A model generated the notes under the pieces. It was not told the DNA's origin and did no database searches. It saw only the letters and a program-made list of their open reading frames with translations. Positions 45,829 to 56,580 of a stretch of 64,000 bases of DNA are shown in pieces. Position 1 is the first letter of the stretch, and the number at the start of each line of letters is the position of its first letter. The stretch comes from Chrysoperla carnea (taxonomy: Eukaryota; Arthropoda; Insecta; Neuroptera; Chrysopidae), in the NCBI RefSeq assembly GCF_905475395.1, contig NC_058337.1, positions 135,429,960 to 135,493,959 on the forward strand. The letters are read 5' to 3'. Both the position numbers and the translations under genes were made by a program.

Positions 45829-45836
45829 TATATAAA
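45829..45836 (+). promoter_or_regulatory. TATA box left at the G12-like pseudogene
   Basis: TATATAAA on the plus strand. The following CTATAGTCAAGCTCAAATAT leader is the same as that of G12, so the promoter survives although the ATG is gone. Confidence 0.65.
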
Positions 45837-45889
45837 GACCGTTTAAATTTTATATTTCTATAGTCAAGCTCAAATATCTTTTAATAACA

Positions 45890-46317
45890 TTTACCATTGT
45901 AGCATTCGCTTGCATGGTTTACGCTGCACCTCAAGAAGGATATTCAACTAAATATGATAATATCGATTTAGAATCGATTCTTACAAATGATCGATTATTG
46001 GATTCTTACATAACATGTGTCGAAGGAACTGGAAAATGTACAGCTGAAGGTGAAGAATTAAAAAGTAAGTAATATCGAAATCTGAATTTATTTGTCTTAA
46101 TATTCAGCTAAACTAGTTTCATGTTAATATTTTTATTTTTTCAGAATATTTTAAAGATGGTATTGAAACATGCTGCGCCAAATGTTCTGAAAAACAAAAG
46201 GAAGGATCCCAAAAAGTAATCAATCATTTAGAAAAGAACAAGCCAGAAAAATTGGCAGTACTTAAAGCGAAATTTGATCCAACTGGTGAATACGAAAAAG
46301 TATGCAAAAAACAATGA
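45890..46317 (+). pseudogene. G12-like CSP lacking its start
   Basis: Inverted copy of G12. The 5' leader runs to CATTTACCATTG at about 45899 and then jumps to TAGCATTCGCTTGCATGG. Against G12, 55 bp are missing: the last part of the leader, the ATG and about eight codons of the signal peptide. The rest is open. Exon 1 ends at 46064 (GTAAGT) and exon 2 is 46145-46317, with an 80-bp intron. Predicted residues match G12 with few changes (L-E-S-I-L-T, E-G-T-G-K-C, K-V-C-K-K-Q). All six cysteine codons remain. An in-frame ATG at 45914 (M-V-Y-A-A-P-Q-E-G) could start a protein with no working signal peptide. Conserved reading frame suggests recent loss. Confidence 0.85.
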
Positions 46318-46506
46318 GATGCTTCAACTTTCGTATAATTTATATTCCTGAATTGTACATAAATTGGTATTATATTTTGAGGAATAAACTTCATATGCTG
46401 GTTTTTAAAAAAATGAGTCCTTAATTTCAGTAAATTGTTCCCTTATTAGTATTTTTGATCTGTCAACTGCTTTTATCAATGAATATTGCAGTTACGCTGG
46501 AACTTA

Positions 46507-47063
46507 TTATACCATGTATATATGAAATATACATAGTATATTAAGTTTAGTCCCAAGTTTGTAACGCTTACAAATAATGATGCTAAGAAAAAAATTTTGT
46601 CATAGGTATAAAATCACCTAATTAATCCATTTCCGGTTGTCCGTCCGTCCGTCCGTCCGTCCGTCTGTGGACACGATAACTCAAAAACGAAAAAAGATAT
46701 CGAGCTGAAATTTTTACAGCGTACTCAGGACGTAAAAAGTGAGGTCAAGTTCGTAAATGAGCATCATAGGTCAATTGGATCTTGGGTCCGTAGAGAAACC
46801 GTTAGAGATAGAACAAAAGTTTAAATGTAAAAAATGTTCCTTATCAAAAATTAAACAACTTTTGTTTGAAACATTTTTTCGTAAACATCACTGTTTACCC
46901 GTGAGGGCGCCAATTAGGCGGAAATTTTATAATATGTACTATACTTGATTAACAGTTATGTATGTGTCACATGTTTGTATGTGTAATGTGATAAAGAAAT
47001 CAACACTGACTATGCATGGTATTTCAACAATTAACTCAGTCAATTGTTTGTTTTCACTTGTTT
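46507..47063 (+). repeat. Repeat B, left arm of an inverted pair
   Basis: Full-length: ATTATACCATGTATATATGA to AATTGTTTGTTTTCACTTGT, with (GTCC)n at about 46639-46665. It shares the variant TTTTGTCATAGG with the right arm only. Confidence 0.78.
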
Positions 47064-47370
47064 TAGGTTAATTAAAGGTCATTCATAAACAGCACAAAAC
47101 TAATGCACTGTGCACAAACAAACGTCTTCATATTTTTATAAATTTTTGTACTAAAAGCTTTGCAAAATAGGCACCATATTGGGGTCCGTGGCTAGTCGAT
47201 GTCACTGTTTTTAATGGATTTTCTTGAGATACTTGCCAGTAACTTATGTATTGAAAAACGTTTCCACAAAAATTAAATGATGATAGATTTTAAAAATCAG
47301 CGTTATTTGAACTTTTCCGAGAAAAGTGGGATTATTATACCTGTTATAAAAAACTGAAAATTTATTATAG

Positions 47371-47925
47371 AACAAGTGAAAACAAACAATTGACTGAGTT
47401 AATTGTTGAAATACCATGCATAGTCAGTGTTGATTTCTTTATCACATTACACATACAAACATGTGACACATGCATAACTGATAATCAAGTATAGTGCATA
47501 TTATAAAATTTCCGCCTAATTGGCGCCCTCACGGGTAAACATTGATGTTTACGAGAAAATGTTTCAAACAAAAGTTGTTTAATTTTTGATAAGGAACATT
47601 TTTTACATTTAAACTTTTGTTCTCTAACGGTTTACAAGATGGGTCCTACGGACCCAAGACCCAATAGACCTATGATACTCATTTACGACCTTGACCTCAC
47701 TTTTTACGTCCTGAGTACGCTGTAAAAATTTCAGCTCGATATCTTTTTTCGTTTTTGAGTTATCGTGTCCACAGACGGACGGACGGACAACCGGAAGTGG
47801 ACTAATTAGGTGATTCTATGAACACCTATGACAAAATTTTTTTCGTAGCATCATTATTTTTAAGCGTTACAAACTTGGGACTAAACTTAATATACTATGT
47901 ATATTTCATATATACATGGTATAAT
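47371..47925 (-). repeat. Repeat B, right arm of an inverted pair
   Basis: Reversed and nearly identical to 46507-47063, including CATGCATAGTCAGTGTTGAT and CCTATGACAAAATTTTTTTC, so the two were copied from each other or from one source. Confidence 0.78.
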
Positions 47926-48692
47926 TACGATAATTCGTTGAAAGTGGGTTTCAGCAGGTGTTGAATAAAAACACGAATACAAAGAAACCTTTGTAATGAT
48001 TGAACTGTTTAATAAACAAGTGAAAATAAATAATTGACTGAGTTAATTATTGAGATACCCTATATAAACAAGGGAAATTTTCGGGTACGGAACCCAAAAC
48101 TTGCACTTCAAACATATCTAAGAACGCTTTCAATTAAATTTACCTTTTTTCTTAGAACCTTTTTCAAACTGAACTGATTTTGAGAATCATTGCCTATTTT
48201 ATAATTGTTCCGGGTACGGAACCCTAAGCTCGCAATTGAAACATAACTAAAAACACTCTCCATTAAATTACCTTTTAACCGAAACAAAAAAAAAACATTT
48301 ATGTCAAAAAGAATGGTGGCCGTCATTTCGAAATATCGAAAAATTTTCTTTATTTTGCCCCCTTCAATATGCCGCCTCGCGCTACCGCGTTTTCAGAACT
48401 ATCATCGTTAACGTGTGGTAGACATGTGTTTTTAGCCCAAAAAATTTTGTTTAACTCTCGATATGTTGTATGTTTTTACCATAAATAATAAAGTTTTTAA
48501 TAAATCAAAATCGATTTTTTGTTTAAAAACTAAAAAAAAAAAAAAAATTAATAAAAAAAACGAATTTTTACAGGAAAATAAATTTTTATTTAAGATTAAC
48601 TCGAATTTTTTTTAACAATAGAAAAGGTACATTTTAGAATTGAACACTAAATCAATTTATTATCGACAGTTAAATTTTTGTAGTTAAATTTT

Positions 48693-50103
48693 TTAAGCTT
48701 TAATTTTGTCTTTGCATTCTTTTTCCTTGGTACCTTCTGGATCATATTTGGCTTTGAGTTCTTTTAATTTGTCTGGTTTTTCTTTTTCCAAATGGGCGAA
48801 TACTTTCTTGACTCCTTCCTTTTGTTTGTCTGAACATTTTGAACAGCACGTTTCAAGAGCGTCTCCAAAATGTTCTGCAAAATTAAAAAAAAATTATTTT
48901 ATTTACAAATTTAAAACATCAAATTAATTAAGGTTGATCGGACATTAAAGCAATTTATAGATAAAATCTGAATTCATATGTTATTAATCTAACTCATATC
49001 AAATTATTTTTTAAAAAAATTTTACGAAGTGTTTTCATGAAATTAATCATAAAATTGGATTAAAAAGTAAAAACTTCAACTTTTATAAATGAAATGTCTT
49101 ACATAACGTTAAAATTTATAAAATATAGTTTGACCAAGGGTTTTGTAAATATCTTAATTTTAAAAGATAAAAAATTCACGATAATTTCCGGCGGTCAAAA
49201 GACAATTATTTATTATTTGCAGTAATTAAATAAATACATAAATTCGATCACAAGTGATGTTAGATGCTATTCACTACATTCAAACAAATTAAATAAATTA
49301 TTGTATCTTAAAAAAAACGTCAATTATAATCGAAAGACTTCGATATTTAAAATTAGTAAACAAACATTAATAATTCACAAACAAAGCAAATAAAACATGC
49401 GTTGAATTGAATAAATTACACATTGAGCCTACAGCAGCACGTAGGACTCAGTGGGTTAAGGAATTTGGCTGGAATCCAAGAGACCCGGATTCCAGTCCTG
49501 GTAGATGTGTATTTTTTTCAAATTCCTTTGAGAATTGAAATTGTATCATAAAAAAAAAACGTCGTACTCAGTAAATTAAAAATAACTTGTGATAGAAATA
49601 TGGTGAAATTAGTTAAAATGAATTTAATTATTTAGATTATTTCTCTGCTCTAATATTTTCACTCGTGCATTAAAAAATAAATTATTAAAAAATAAATTTA
49701 TATAAAATTATGTAGAGGTTATGATTTACAAAGTTAAAGTATATTTAACGCGCGAAATATTTGATGCATATGCAGAGCGCGTGAGCAAATCACGCAACTG
49801 AACGGTTCACGCGAGTACTGAAAGGTTAATAAAGCGTCGGACATAAATAAACGGATATTTTAGGCTAAAAATTTGGGAGGAACAATTTGTCAAATACATA
49901 CTTTTTAATTCTTCACCTTCCGCGGTACATTTTCCAGCACCTTCAATACAATCAATATAATTTTGTAATAATCGTTCATTCGATAGAATTGAATCAATAT
50001 CGATACTATCGTATTTCGTTGGATATTTATCTTCGTCTGGCTTAGGTAAAGCGTAAACAATGGTAGCTAATGCTACAAACACAAACACTACTGCGTATTT
50101 CAT
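48693..50103 (-). CDS. Six-Cys chemosensory protein G13
   Basis: Exon 1 is 50103-49902, exon 2 is 48874-48693, with a 1027-bp intron and 127 residues. Signal peptide 1-18 ends VYA; the mature chain starts LPKPDEDKYPTKYDSIDIDS, mixing the L-P-K-P-D start of G5/G6 with the Y-P-T-K-Y of G7/G8. Cysteines are at 52, 59, 77, 78, 81 and 121. Exon 2 is of the G7-G10 type: K-H-F-G-D-A-L-E-T-C-C-S-K-C, K-E-K-P-D-K-L-K-E-L, D-P-E-G-T-K-E-K-E-C, with tail K-D-K-I-K-A. The intron contains a reversed repeat-E element (about 48928-49270) and a tRNA-like SINE (about 49435-49560). Confidence 0.93.
48928..49270. mobile_element. MITE-like repeat E in the G13 intron
   Basis: Begins TTAAGGTTGATCGGACATTA and is the reverse of 13096-13453 over most of its length (AATCTGAATTCATATGTTAT, CACGATAATTTCCGGCGGTC). 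The far terminus near 49270 has decayed and I cannot place it exactly. Confidence 0.55.
49435..49560 (+). mobile_element. Short tRNA-like SINE in the G13 intron
   Basis: An A-box-like GGACTCAGTGGGTTAAG is followed about 40 bp later by a B-box-like GGATTCCAGTCC, then a TGTATTTTTTTCAAATTCCT body. The B box departs from GGTTCRANYCC, so it is probably inactive. A sister copy is at about 51010-51120. Confidence 0.6.
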
Positions 50104-50193
50104 TTTTTTTTTTAGATTGTTGCAACAAAATTTGTATAAATAATCAGTAACAAAGGTTCTTTTACTTTATGGCAATATCGATTTGTTTCCGTG

Positions 50194-50201
50194 TTTATAT
50201 A
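50194..50201 (-). promoter_or_regulatory. TATA box of G13
   Basis: TATATAAA on the minus strand, 91-98 bp before the ATG, with a TGATGACGT motif (50224-50232) 23 bp further up. Confidence 0.72.
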
Positions 50202-50232
50202 GTCCAAATTGTATAAATCTGAATGATGACGT

Positions 50233-51943
50233 TTTTTCTTAAAGAGTATATAATTGACGTTTTATTATGGTTTTTTTTTTCTCTAAGGTTTTTTCTTTTT
50301 TTGTGATTAATAGATATTTTTAATTAGAATTGATCATGAAAAAAAGAATTAGGTTGTTTTATGATTATTTATGATTAATTAATGTTTGTGTATCTGGTAT
50401 GTAATCAGCGCACACATGCATTGCTTACCTATATATTTAAATTTGAAACTGTATAGGTGGTAATATAATTCCGTGTTTAATCAAAGAGCTGTTAGAACAA
50501 ATAAGATAAAAACTAACTCGACCCGTGAGGCATACCGCTCCCGTAGTAACCGTAACCCGTGGCTAAAAACAACAAACAACAAATTTCGGAGAAAAGAGGT
50601 GACCAAAATAAAAGGACCTTAAATTAATATATTAGGAGAACATGTTTAGGAGAGCATCTGTAAAAGGTAATATGTTTGCCTAATAAACTTATGATTTAGA
50701 TTTCGTTAAATCATATTATTTTGTTCAAATTTGTCAGTCAAGCTTGTTTTTTCCTAAGGGTGAAACTTCTGGACCATGAGTACATTTTTTGTCAAACCTA
50801 GACATAATAAGCTTAAGAATGAGACGTGAATCAGGGATAAAGAATAAGGAACATAACAGTAGGACAGGATAAAAATCTACTAGAGTAATGAAATATAAGC
50901 AATATCATTTATGCTCTGGAGGCATTTATTTACCTAGAATTTAATTCTAGTTTTTTATTTTTTATGTACAAAAAACTTCTGATAAATTTGATAAAAAATA
51001 ACGCAATAAAGGCTCAAAACAAGGCTCGAATAGCCTAATTGGTAGGGCGCTTGGCATGAATCAAAGAAGTCCTGGTTCGAGTGTATTTTTTTCAATTCTC
51101 TTTAATCAAAATTTTTTTATTGGACTTTTACTCAAAGAATATGTGATTAAAAATTCAGTGAAAATCGATATAAAATACATTGCTCTAATGGAGAAATCTT
51201 AAAAAACGTCATAATTTAAAAGTTATTGATAATTTTCATTTGGAATGAATGAGAACATAGAAAAAACTTTTATAGAAAGGAAACATATTATCTCTTTGAT
51301 GATGAATTTTATTATAACTTTATGAATATAGAGGAAAAATAAGAATAAAATTTTTCGATATCTGCCTTGGTTTTCGAAATATCGAAAGCTGAATAATTAA
51401 AGAAAATTTTCAATTTGCAATATTTCGAAAATTACGCCAGATATCGAAAAATTTTATTCTTATTTTTCGTCTTATATCATCCAGGTATAATATGATCTGC
51501 ATAGTGTCGAAACTAGATACTTTTTCGATTAATTCTCATGTTTTCGAGTCAAACTTTGGGTGAAAAACCTAACATATTTGGTTTATATAATGGATTTTTT
51601 TTCACATCTATAAATTCCTAAGCCTATAAGAGAGTATTATTATTAGGTTTAAGTCATGTGAGCTCTTGGTCTATTTTTTAATGTGCATAAGCTTAAAAAA
51701 TTTCCTAAACTGATATTGAAAGGGAAATTTTATTCAAAGAAACTACGTCATCATGATAATCTAATAAAATTTAAGATTAATGTATATATTCACCTAGTGG
51801 AACTAAATATCGAGTGGAACTCTCAATGATAGAACTTTATTACCCCAAACTAAACTAATATTTCCTCTTTAAAAAAAAAGATAATTTCAAAAGATTAAAA
51901 TTTTATTTCTCAAAATAATTATTATTTTACAATTGAAGAAAAT
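50233..51943. other. Spacer between G13 and G14
   Basis: No protein gene. 51010-51120 holds a tRNA-like SINE. 51335-51470 contains two inverted runs around TTTTTCGATATCTGCC and GGTTTTCGAAATATCGAAA (compare 39765-39835), a small dispersed repeat. The rest is unrecognised. Confidence 0.5.
51010..51120 (+). mobile_element. Short tRNA-like SINE
   Basis: TAGCCTAATTGGTAGGGCGC (A box region) and GGTTCGAGTG (B box) about 35-40 bp apart, then TATTTTTTTCAATTCTC as in the 49435 copy. The acceptor stem does not pair, so it is not a tRNA gene. Confidence 0.6.
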
Positions 51944-53254
51944 TTAAACTGATAATTGTTTTCTGCATGCTTTTTCGTATTCACCAGTTGGATCAAATTT
52001 AGCTTTGATTTCTGCCAATTTTTCAGGTTTATTCATTTTTAAGTCGCTGATTATCTTTTTCGATCCTTTCTTTTGTTTATCAGAACATTTACTGCAGCAA
52101 GTTTCAATACCATCTTTAAAATATTCTGAAATAATAAAAACGTTAATATCAAAATAGTTTTTCTTAATAGGGCCAATTCATATGTTACTGACACTACATT
52201 TGACCCACTTAATTTTGCCTCACATTATGAATAGGTTTTTTCATCATGTCATAAGCGCAAGTGTAGAGTTTATTTTTTCGTACTGACAGCAATAAGTAGG
52301 ACTAAGATAGAAGATATTTGTTATTCATTTTATCACATTGGCTATAAATCATTTAGTACGAAACAAATGTGAATCGTGATTTTAAAATGAAAAGCCCTAT
52401 ACTATTACGTCAACGGTTTTATTTGTAGTACCCATAGTTTTACGATTCTACATTATTTAACTCTCTACAGTTAAAGAATGCGATCATAAAACTTTATGAT
52501 ACATGATTTCTTAAACAAAATGCAAATGTGACTGACACTACATGAATGAGGAAGTTACGTTCGAGAATGTTTTTAAACTTCTAATATCTTCATCTATGCA
52601 GGATTTGTGATTTTAAATTGTATCTGGGGCTAATTACATAAAACAAGCTATTGGAAATTGTAAAATAAAGAACCTTGGTATTTTTAAAACTTGGCTGACG
52701 CTATCGTCACTTTTAATCGAAAAACAATTGTATTTTGATTTGCATTTGAAAAGAAACCTTAGAAAATAATATTACAGGTCAAGAGAATTTCAATATTAAT
52801 AATAGATTTCAAAATTTACTAAAATGCTATTTTTGAGTACAATTAATAAGAATCAAAAATAAAATTTTAAATAATTGTAATTTTAATGTTCTTATAAACA
52901 TAAAAAAAGAAAATTCAATGAAAAATTAACTATCACGAAGAAAAACTATTAATTAGGTTATAACAGTGTTGGCACCATACTAAAGTATTTTTACCATCAA
53001 AAACGGTTAAAAATTTTCCATTCATGGTACACTTTTACATGGACTCACTCAACTTACTTACTTTTTAATTCTACACCTTCTGGAGTACATTTTCCATTTC
53101 CTAGCAAACATGTAATGTAAGCATCCAATAATCGATTATTATTAAGAATCGAATCCAAATCAATATTATCGTATTTTGTTGAATATCCTTCTTGTGGTGA
53201 AGCATAAATACTGGTAGCTAATGCTACAATCGCAACTACTAGCGCAAATTTCAT
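51944..53254 (-). CDS. Six-Cys chemosensory protein G14
   Basis: Exon 1 is 53254-53062, exon 2 is 52125-51944, with a 936-bp intron and 124 residues. Signal peptide M-K-F-A-L-V-V-A-I-V-A-L-A-T-S-I-Y-A, then SPQEGYSTKYDNIDLDSILN. Cysteines are at 49, 56, 74, 75, 78 and 118. The inter-cysteine loop is C-L-L-G-N-G-K-C and the region after it has V-E-L-K instead of E-E-L-K. Exon 2 (K-Y-F-K-D-G-I-E-T-C-C-S-K-C) is close to G12, with tail C-R-K-Q-L-S-V like that of G11. A repeat shared with 27170-27260 (about 52965-53045) lies only some 16 bp inside the donor end of the intron. Confidence 0.93.
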
Positions 53255-53340
53255 TTTGACGCAAAATAAATTGTTACAAACAATGGTAAATCTGAAGAAT
53301 ATTTAATTTTTTACTAAAGAAATACAAATTTCAATGGTTC

Positions 53341-53348
53341 TTTATATA
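53341..53348 (-). promoter_or_regulatory. TATA box of G14
   Basis: TATATAAA on the minus strand, 87-94 bp before the ATG. Confidence 0.72.
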
Positions 53349-53754
53349 CCTGAAAAAATTTTAATTTTGGTAGCATGTCTGTATTTTAATGAGACTTCTC
53401 GAAGGATTCAGAAACTTGCTCTATTTTATTTAATCAAAAATATTATATGATATATCTAACAATAAGTAATTTTCTAGGACACTGTGATGTTGACCTCTTA
53501 CATAAATGAATTTAAAATGTTAATTGTTATTAAAATTTCGAATACATTCTGGGGGAAGTCAATTTAAAATGCAAACATGCCATTAAAATTTGTATTAAAT
53601 GTTAAGATCTCCATACACGATTAAGCGTTAAGATCTCCATACACGATCTCCATACAGCTTGTATAAAGTCATACATTGGTTCATCATGGTCCATATACGA
53701 TAACTATTTAAAACATACATAAGTTTAAAAGGGAATATCGATGATTTTTGAAGT

Positions 53755-54310
53755 GAAAAGTAATAATTAGCACGAAAAACGAAAAATATGACTCAAAATT
53801 AGTGGGATACGATTAAAATTTGGCCAAATTATTAAACAAATTGATTCTTTGAACTTTATGACGTCATAAAAATAAAAAAACTTGATTTTGTTCTACCACA
53901 CGCAAATTTTATCCAATTTTGATCAAGCAAGTATGTAATCCCACTAATTTGGAGTCATACTTTTCAAAAATTTGGCCAAATTTAACGTATCTTCAATAAA
54001 TTTTGAAAATGCAGTTCCATGGTTTCCACTTTTGATATAAGGACTAATATAAACGAATAATTAACACAAAAAATAAAAAATATGACTCAAATTATCCAAA
54101 TAATTATTTTTTGAACTTTATGACGTCATAAAAATACAAAAATTTGAATTTGCATACCACACACAAATTTTATCCAATTTTGACCAATCAAGCACGTAAT
54201 CCCACTTATTTTGGATCATACTTTTCAAATATTTGTTCAAATTCTCAAATCTTCAATAAATTTCGAAAATGCAATATCGTGGTGTCCACATTTGATATAA
54301 TGGTTAATAT
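53755..54310. repeat. Diverged tandem duplication, unit ~290 bp
   Basis: Two units share GAACTTTATGACGTCATAAA, AAATTTTATCCAATTTTGA and GTAATCCCACT in order (for example TTTATGACGTCATAAA near 53856 and 54116). Confidence 0.75.
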
Positions 54311-54538
54311 AAACTAATCACTTTTGGTTATACCTGTAAAAATTGTGACTCAAGACCATCATATATTACTTATTTTTACTTTATGGTAAAAAGTATACGA
54401 CATTTTGATGCTCTATCCTATGTATTCTTTTCGAAAAAAAATGCCTGATAAATTTTTTGAACCTAAATCAGACAGCTATCCAACTGTTGAATATGAAAAA
54501 TCCTTTTGAAAACAATTTGTAGCTTAAGTTTTGATATT

Positions 54539-54838
54539 AAGCTAGATTAGGTTAGGTTATATTTTCTGTCCATGAAGGACACACATAGGCTATTGAGCCC
54601 ATTGTGATACCATATATGTGTTTTACCACTATTTCGCTGATAATTTCATTTCTGCAGCTCCTCAATTTCAGAGGCTGAGTGCACCTCTATGCATATACCA
54701 TGCACCATGTACTACACCAGCCCATCACAACTATTAATTAAATTAATTTTGTTGCGACAACGGCAATTGAACTCGCTACCCTAAGCATACCGCGGACGGA
54801 ATTGGTTACGCCTTAACCAACTGAGCCAGTGGAGCGAC
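54539..54838 (-). mobile_element. Full-length tRNA-derived SINE, CCTAACCTAACC-tailed
   Basis: On the minus strand the head reads CTCCACTGGCTCAGTTGGTT (A box) then GGTAGCGAGTTCAATTGCC (weak B box). The body has AATTGAGGAGCTGCAGAAAT and CCTATGTGTGTCCTTCATGG, and the tail is ATAACCTAACCTAATC. A perfect 13-bp duplication, AAGTTTTGATATT, lies at 54526-54538 and 54839-54851. Length 300 bp. A truncated relative is in the G10 intron. Confidence 0.9.
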
Positions 54839-56580
54839 AAGTTTTGATATTGCTTGTATAAAATGATTTATTTATAGAAATAAAAGTTTATTTTTATGAA
54901 AATAATAATTATTTATTTCATTAATCATAGTTGTTAATTTATTCATATAAATTATTAATTATTAATTCAAGAAAAAATTTTATCATCTTATCATATAAAT
55001 TGTTATGAACGTTCGATTTCTGATGCGCCGTCCGATTTTAAAGTAAATATCTTATACATAAATGTAACCATTCCTGTTTCTTCCATTAATTCTCTATATG
55101 ACAGAATATTCTTGATCTAAATTATAGATCAGAAACGATGGCGAAATTATGGAAACCAAAGAATTTTTTATAGATTGAAAACGGTTCTTTAAAAAATGAA
55201 TCGAGATCAAAAGTAAACAAATACTTTCCACATTTTCTTAACTGAAAAGACAAAGTTTTGGATGCGAACAAACTTCTATTGAATCAGATGCAGGAATGAT
55301 GTATTAGCGCCGAAAGCGAATATGAATAATAGTTCTATCATGCATATCTGACTTCCATTTACCACAGATGATGGAATTATCACAGTAGGTATAATGAAAT
55401 AGTCGAAAATTTGGTACAGTGCGAATTGAGGCAGTTTTCGTTCCCTAGGAATGGCTCTGAAACAAAACAGCGGCAGAAAATCTAAGCAGGACTGGATCTG
55501 AGCAGGGCATGTGAATTTGACCTTAAATATGATGAAAATTTTGAAGATGTTGAAAAACCAAAGTATTAAACTACAAGTGTAAATGTAGATAAAATCGATA
55601 ATGTACAGAAACACTAAAAGCTAAATTGTTGAAGAAGAAAGAAGCAAAAAAAAAAATTTCATCAAAAGCAAACAGTTTAATATTGATTCTTCAACGGGTT
55701 TCATATAATCGATTTAAAATGATTTTTTTTTTAATTTTCTTCTAAGAAATCATAGTGGAATGTTTATTGACAATCAATAACAACAATTTGAAAAGGTTAT
55801 AATATTTTAAGATAAAAATAATTTTCTAATAATTTTTCCATAATTGAATAAAAAATTCATCAATTTCTACGAAATCTCTTTGTTTTTTGACAAAATATTA
55901 GTTTAAAAGTTTTAAAAAAAGCCATGATATACAAAATTACGTCTACAACTTTTGTTTGAAACTTTATTTAAAATTAACGAATAAATTGATAATTACGGTA
56001 TAATGTCCGTTATATTTAAGTTCATAAAACCATTCATATATACTTACAATATTTGTGACAACATTTGTGTAACTGTACATAATACTTATACATAATATAT
56101 GTATACATATACAAATTATACTCACACAGCTGCATATTTATACATTGTTTTTTGTGTTTTTTGTTTTTAACAAGACGGGCAAGGAAGGCTAGAACCGATT
56201 TCTTGGTACGTAAAAATTCGTCCTAAATTACAGTACACGGTATGAAATGTATGGCGTTTATTACAATGCTGGTATGGTATAAGGATAGATATTACTATCT
56301 ATGTTAGAATAAGTAAGATTAAAGTATTGAATAGGGCCATCCACCAGAAGTATTGTGGGACAAACTTTTTAAGTTTTTTTCTCAAAACTTTTACAGGAGT
56401 AAGTTTACAGAGATTACTAGGTAGAGTAATGAAGGCATGTTTCGTCATTGTCGTTCCTGACAAATGTCTGAGGCCAATGATCCAGGATTAACATCCATTT
56501 AAAAAAATAAATACACTTTATAACAAAAAAACAAATTTTTATTTTTAGTAGTTCGTATTCAGAATTTATTTTCTTCTAAT

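Larger units (their letters stand above)
46318..48692. other. Repeat-filled spacer between the pseudogene and G13
   Basis: No gene. Two sister repeat-B copies lie as an inverted pair (46507-47063 and 47371-47925), with a 307-bp spacer. 48014-48062 is a further end fragment. 48072-48270 holds two copies of a GGGTACGGAACCC motif each followed by a (C/G)CA(C/A)TT(C/G)AAACATA-type block, also seen at about 6515. Confidence 0.6.
53349..56580. other. Spacer between G14 and G15
   Basis: No host gene. AAGATCTCCATACACGAT is repeated near 53610 and 53629. 53755-54310 is a ~290-bp tandem duplication. A tRNA-derived SINE lies at 54539-54838. 55000-56400 shows nothing recognisable; the open frame 55614-55276 has no family content. 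Confidence 0.55.
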
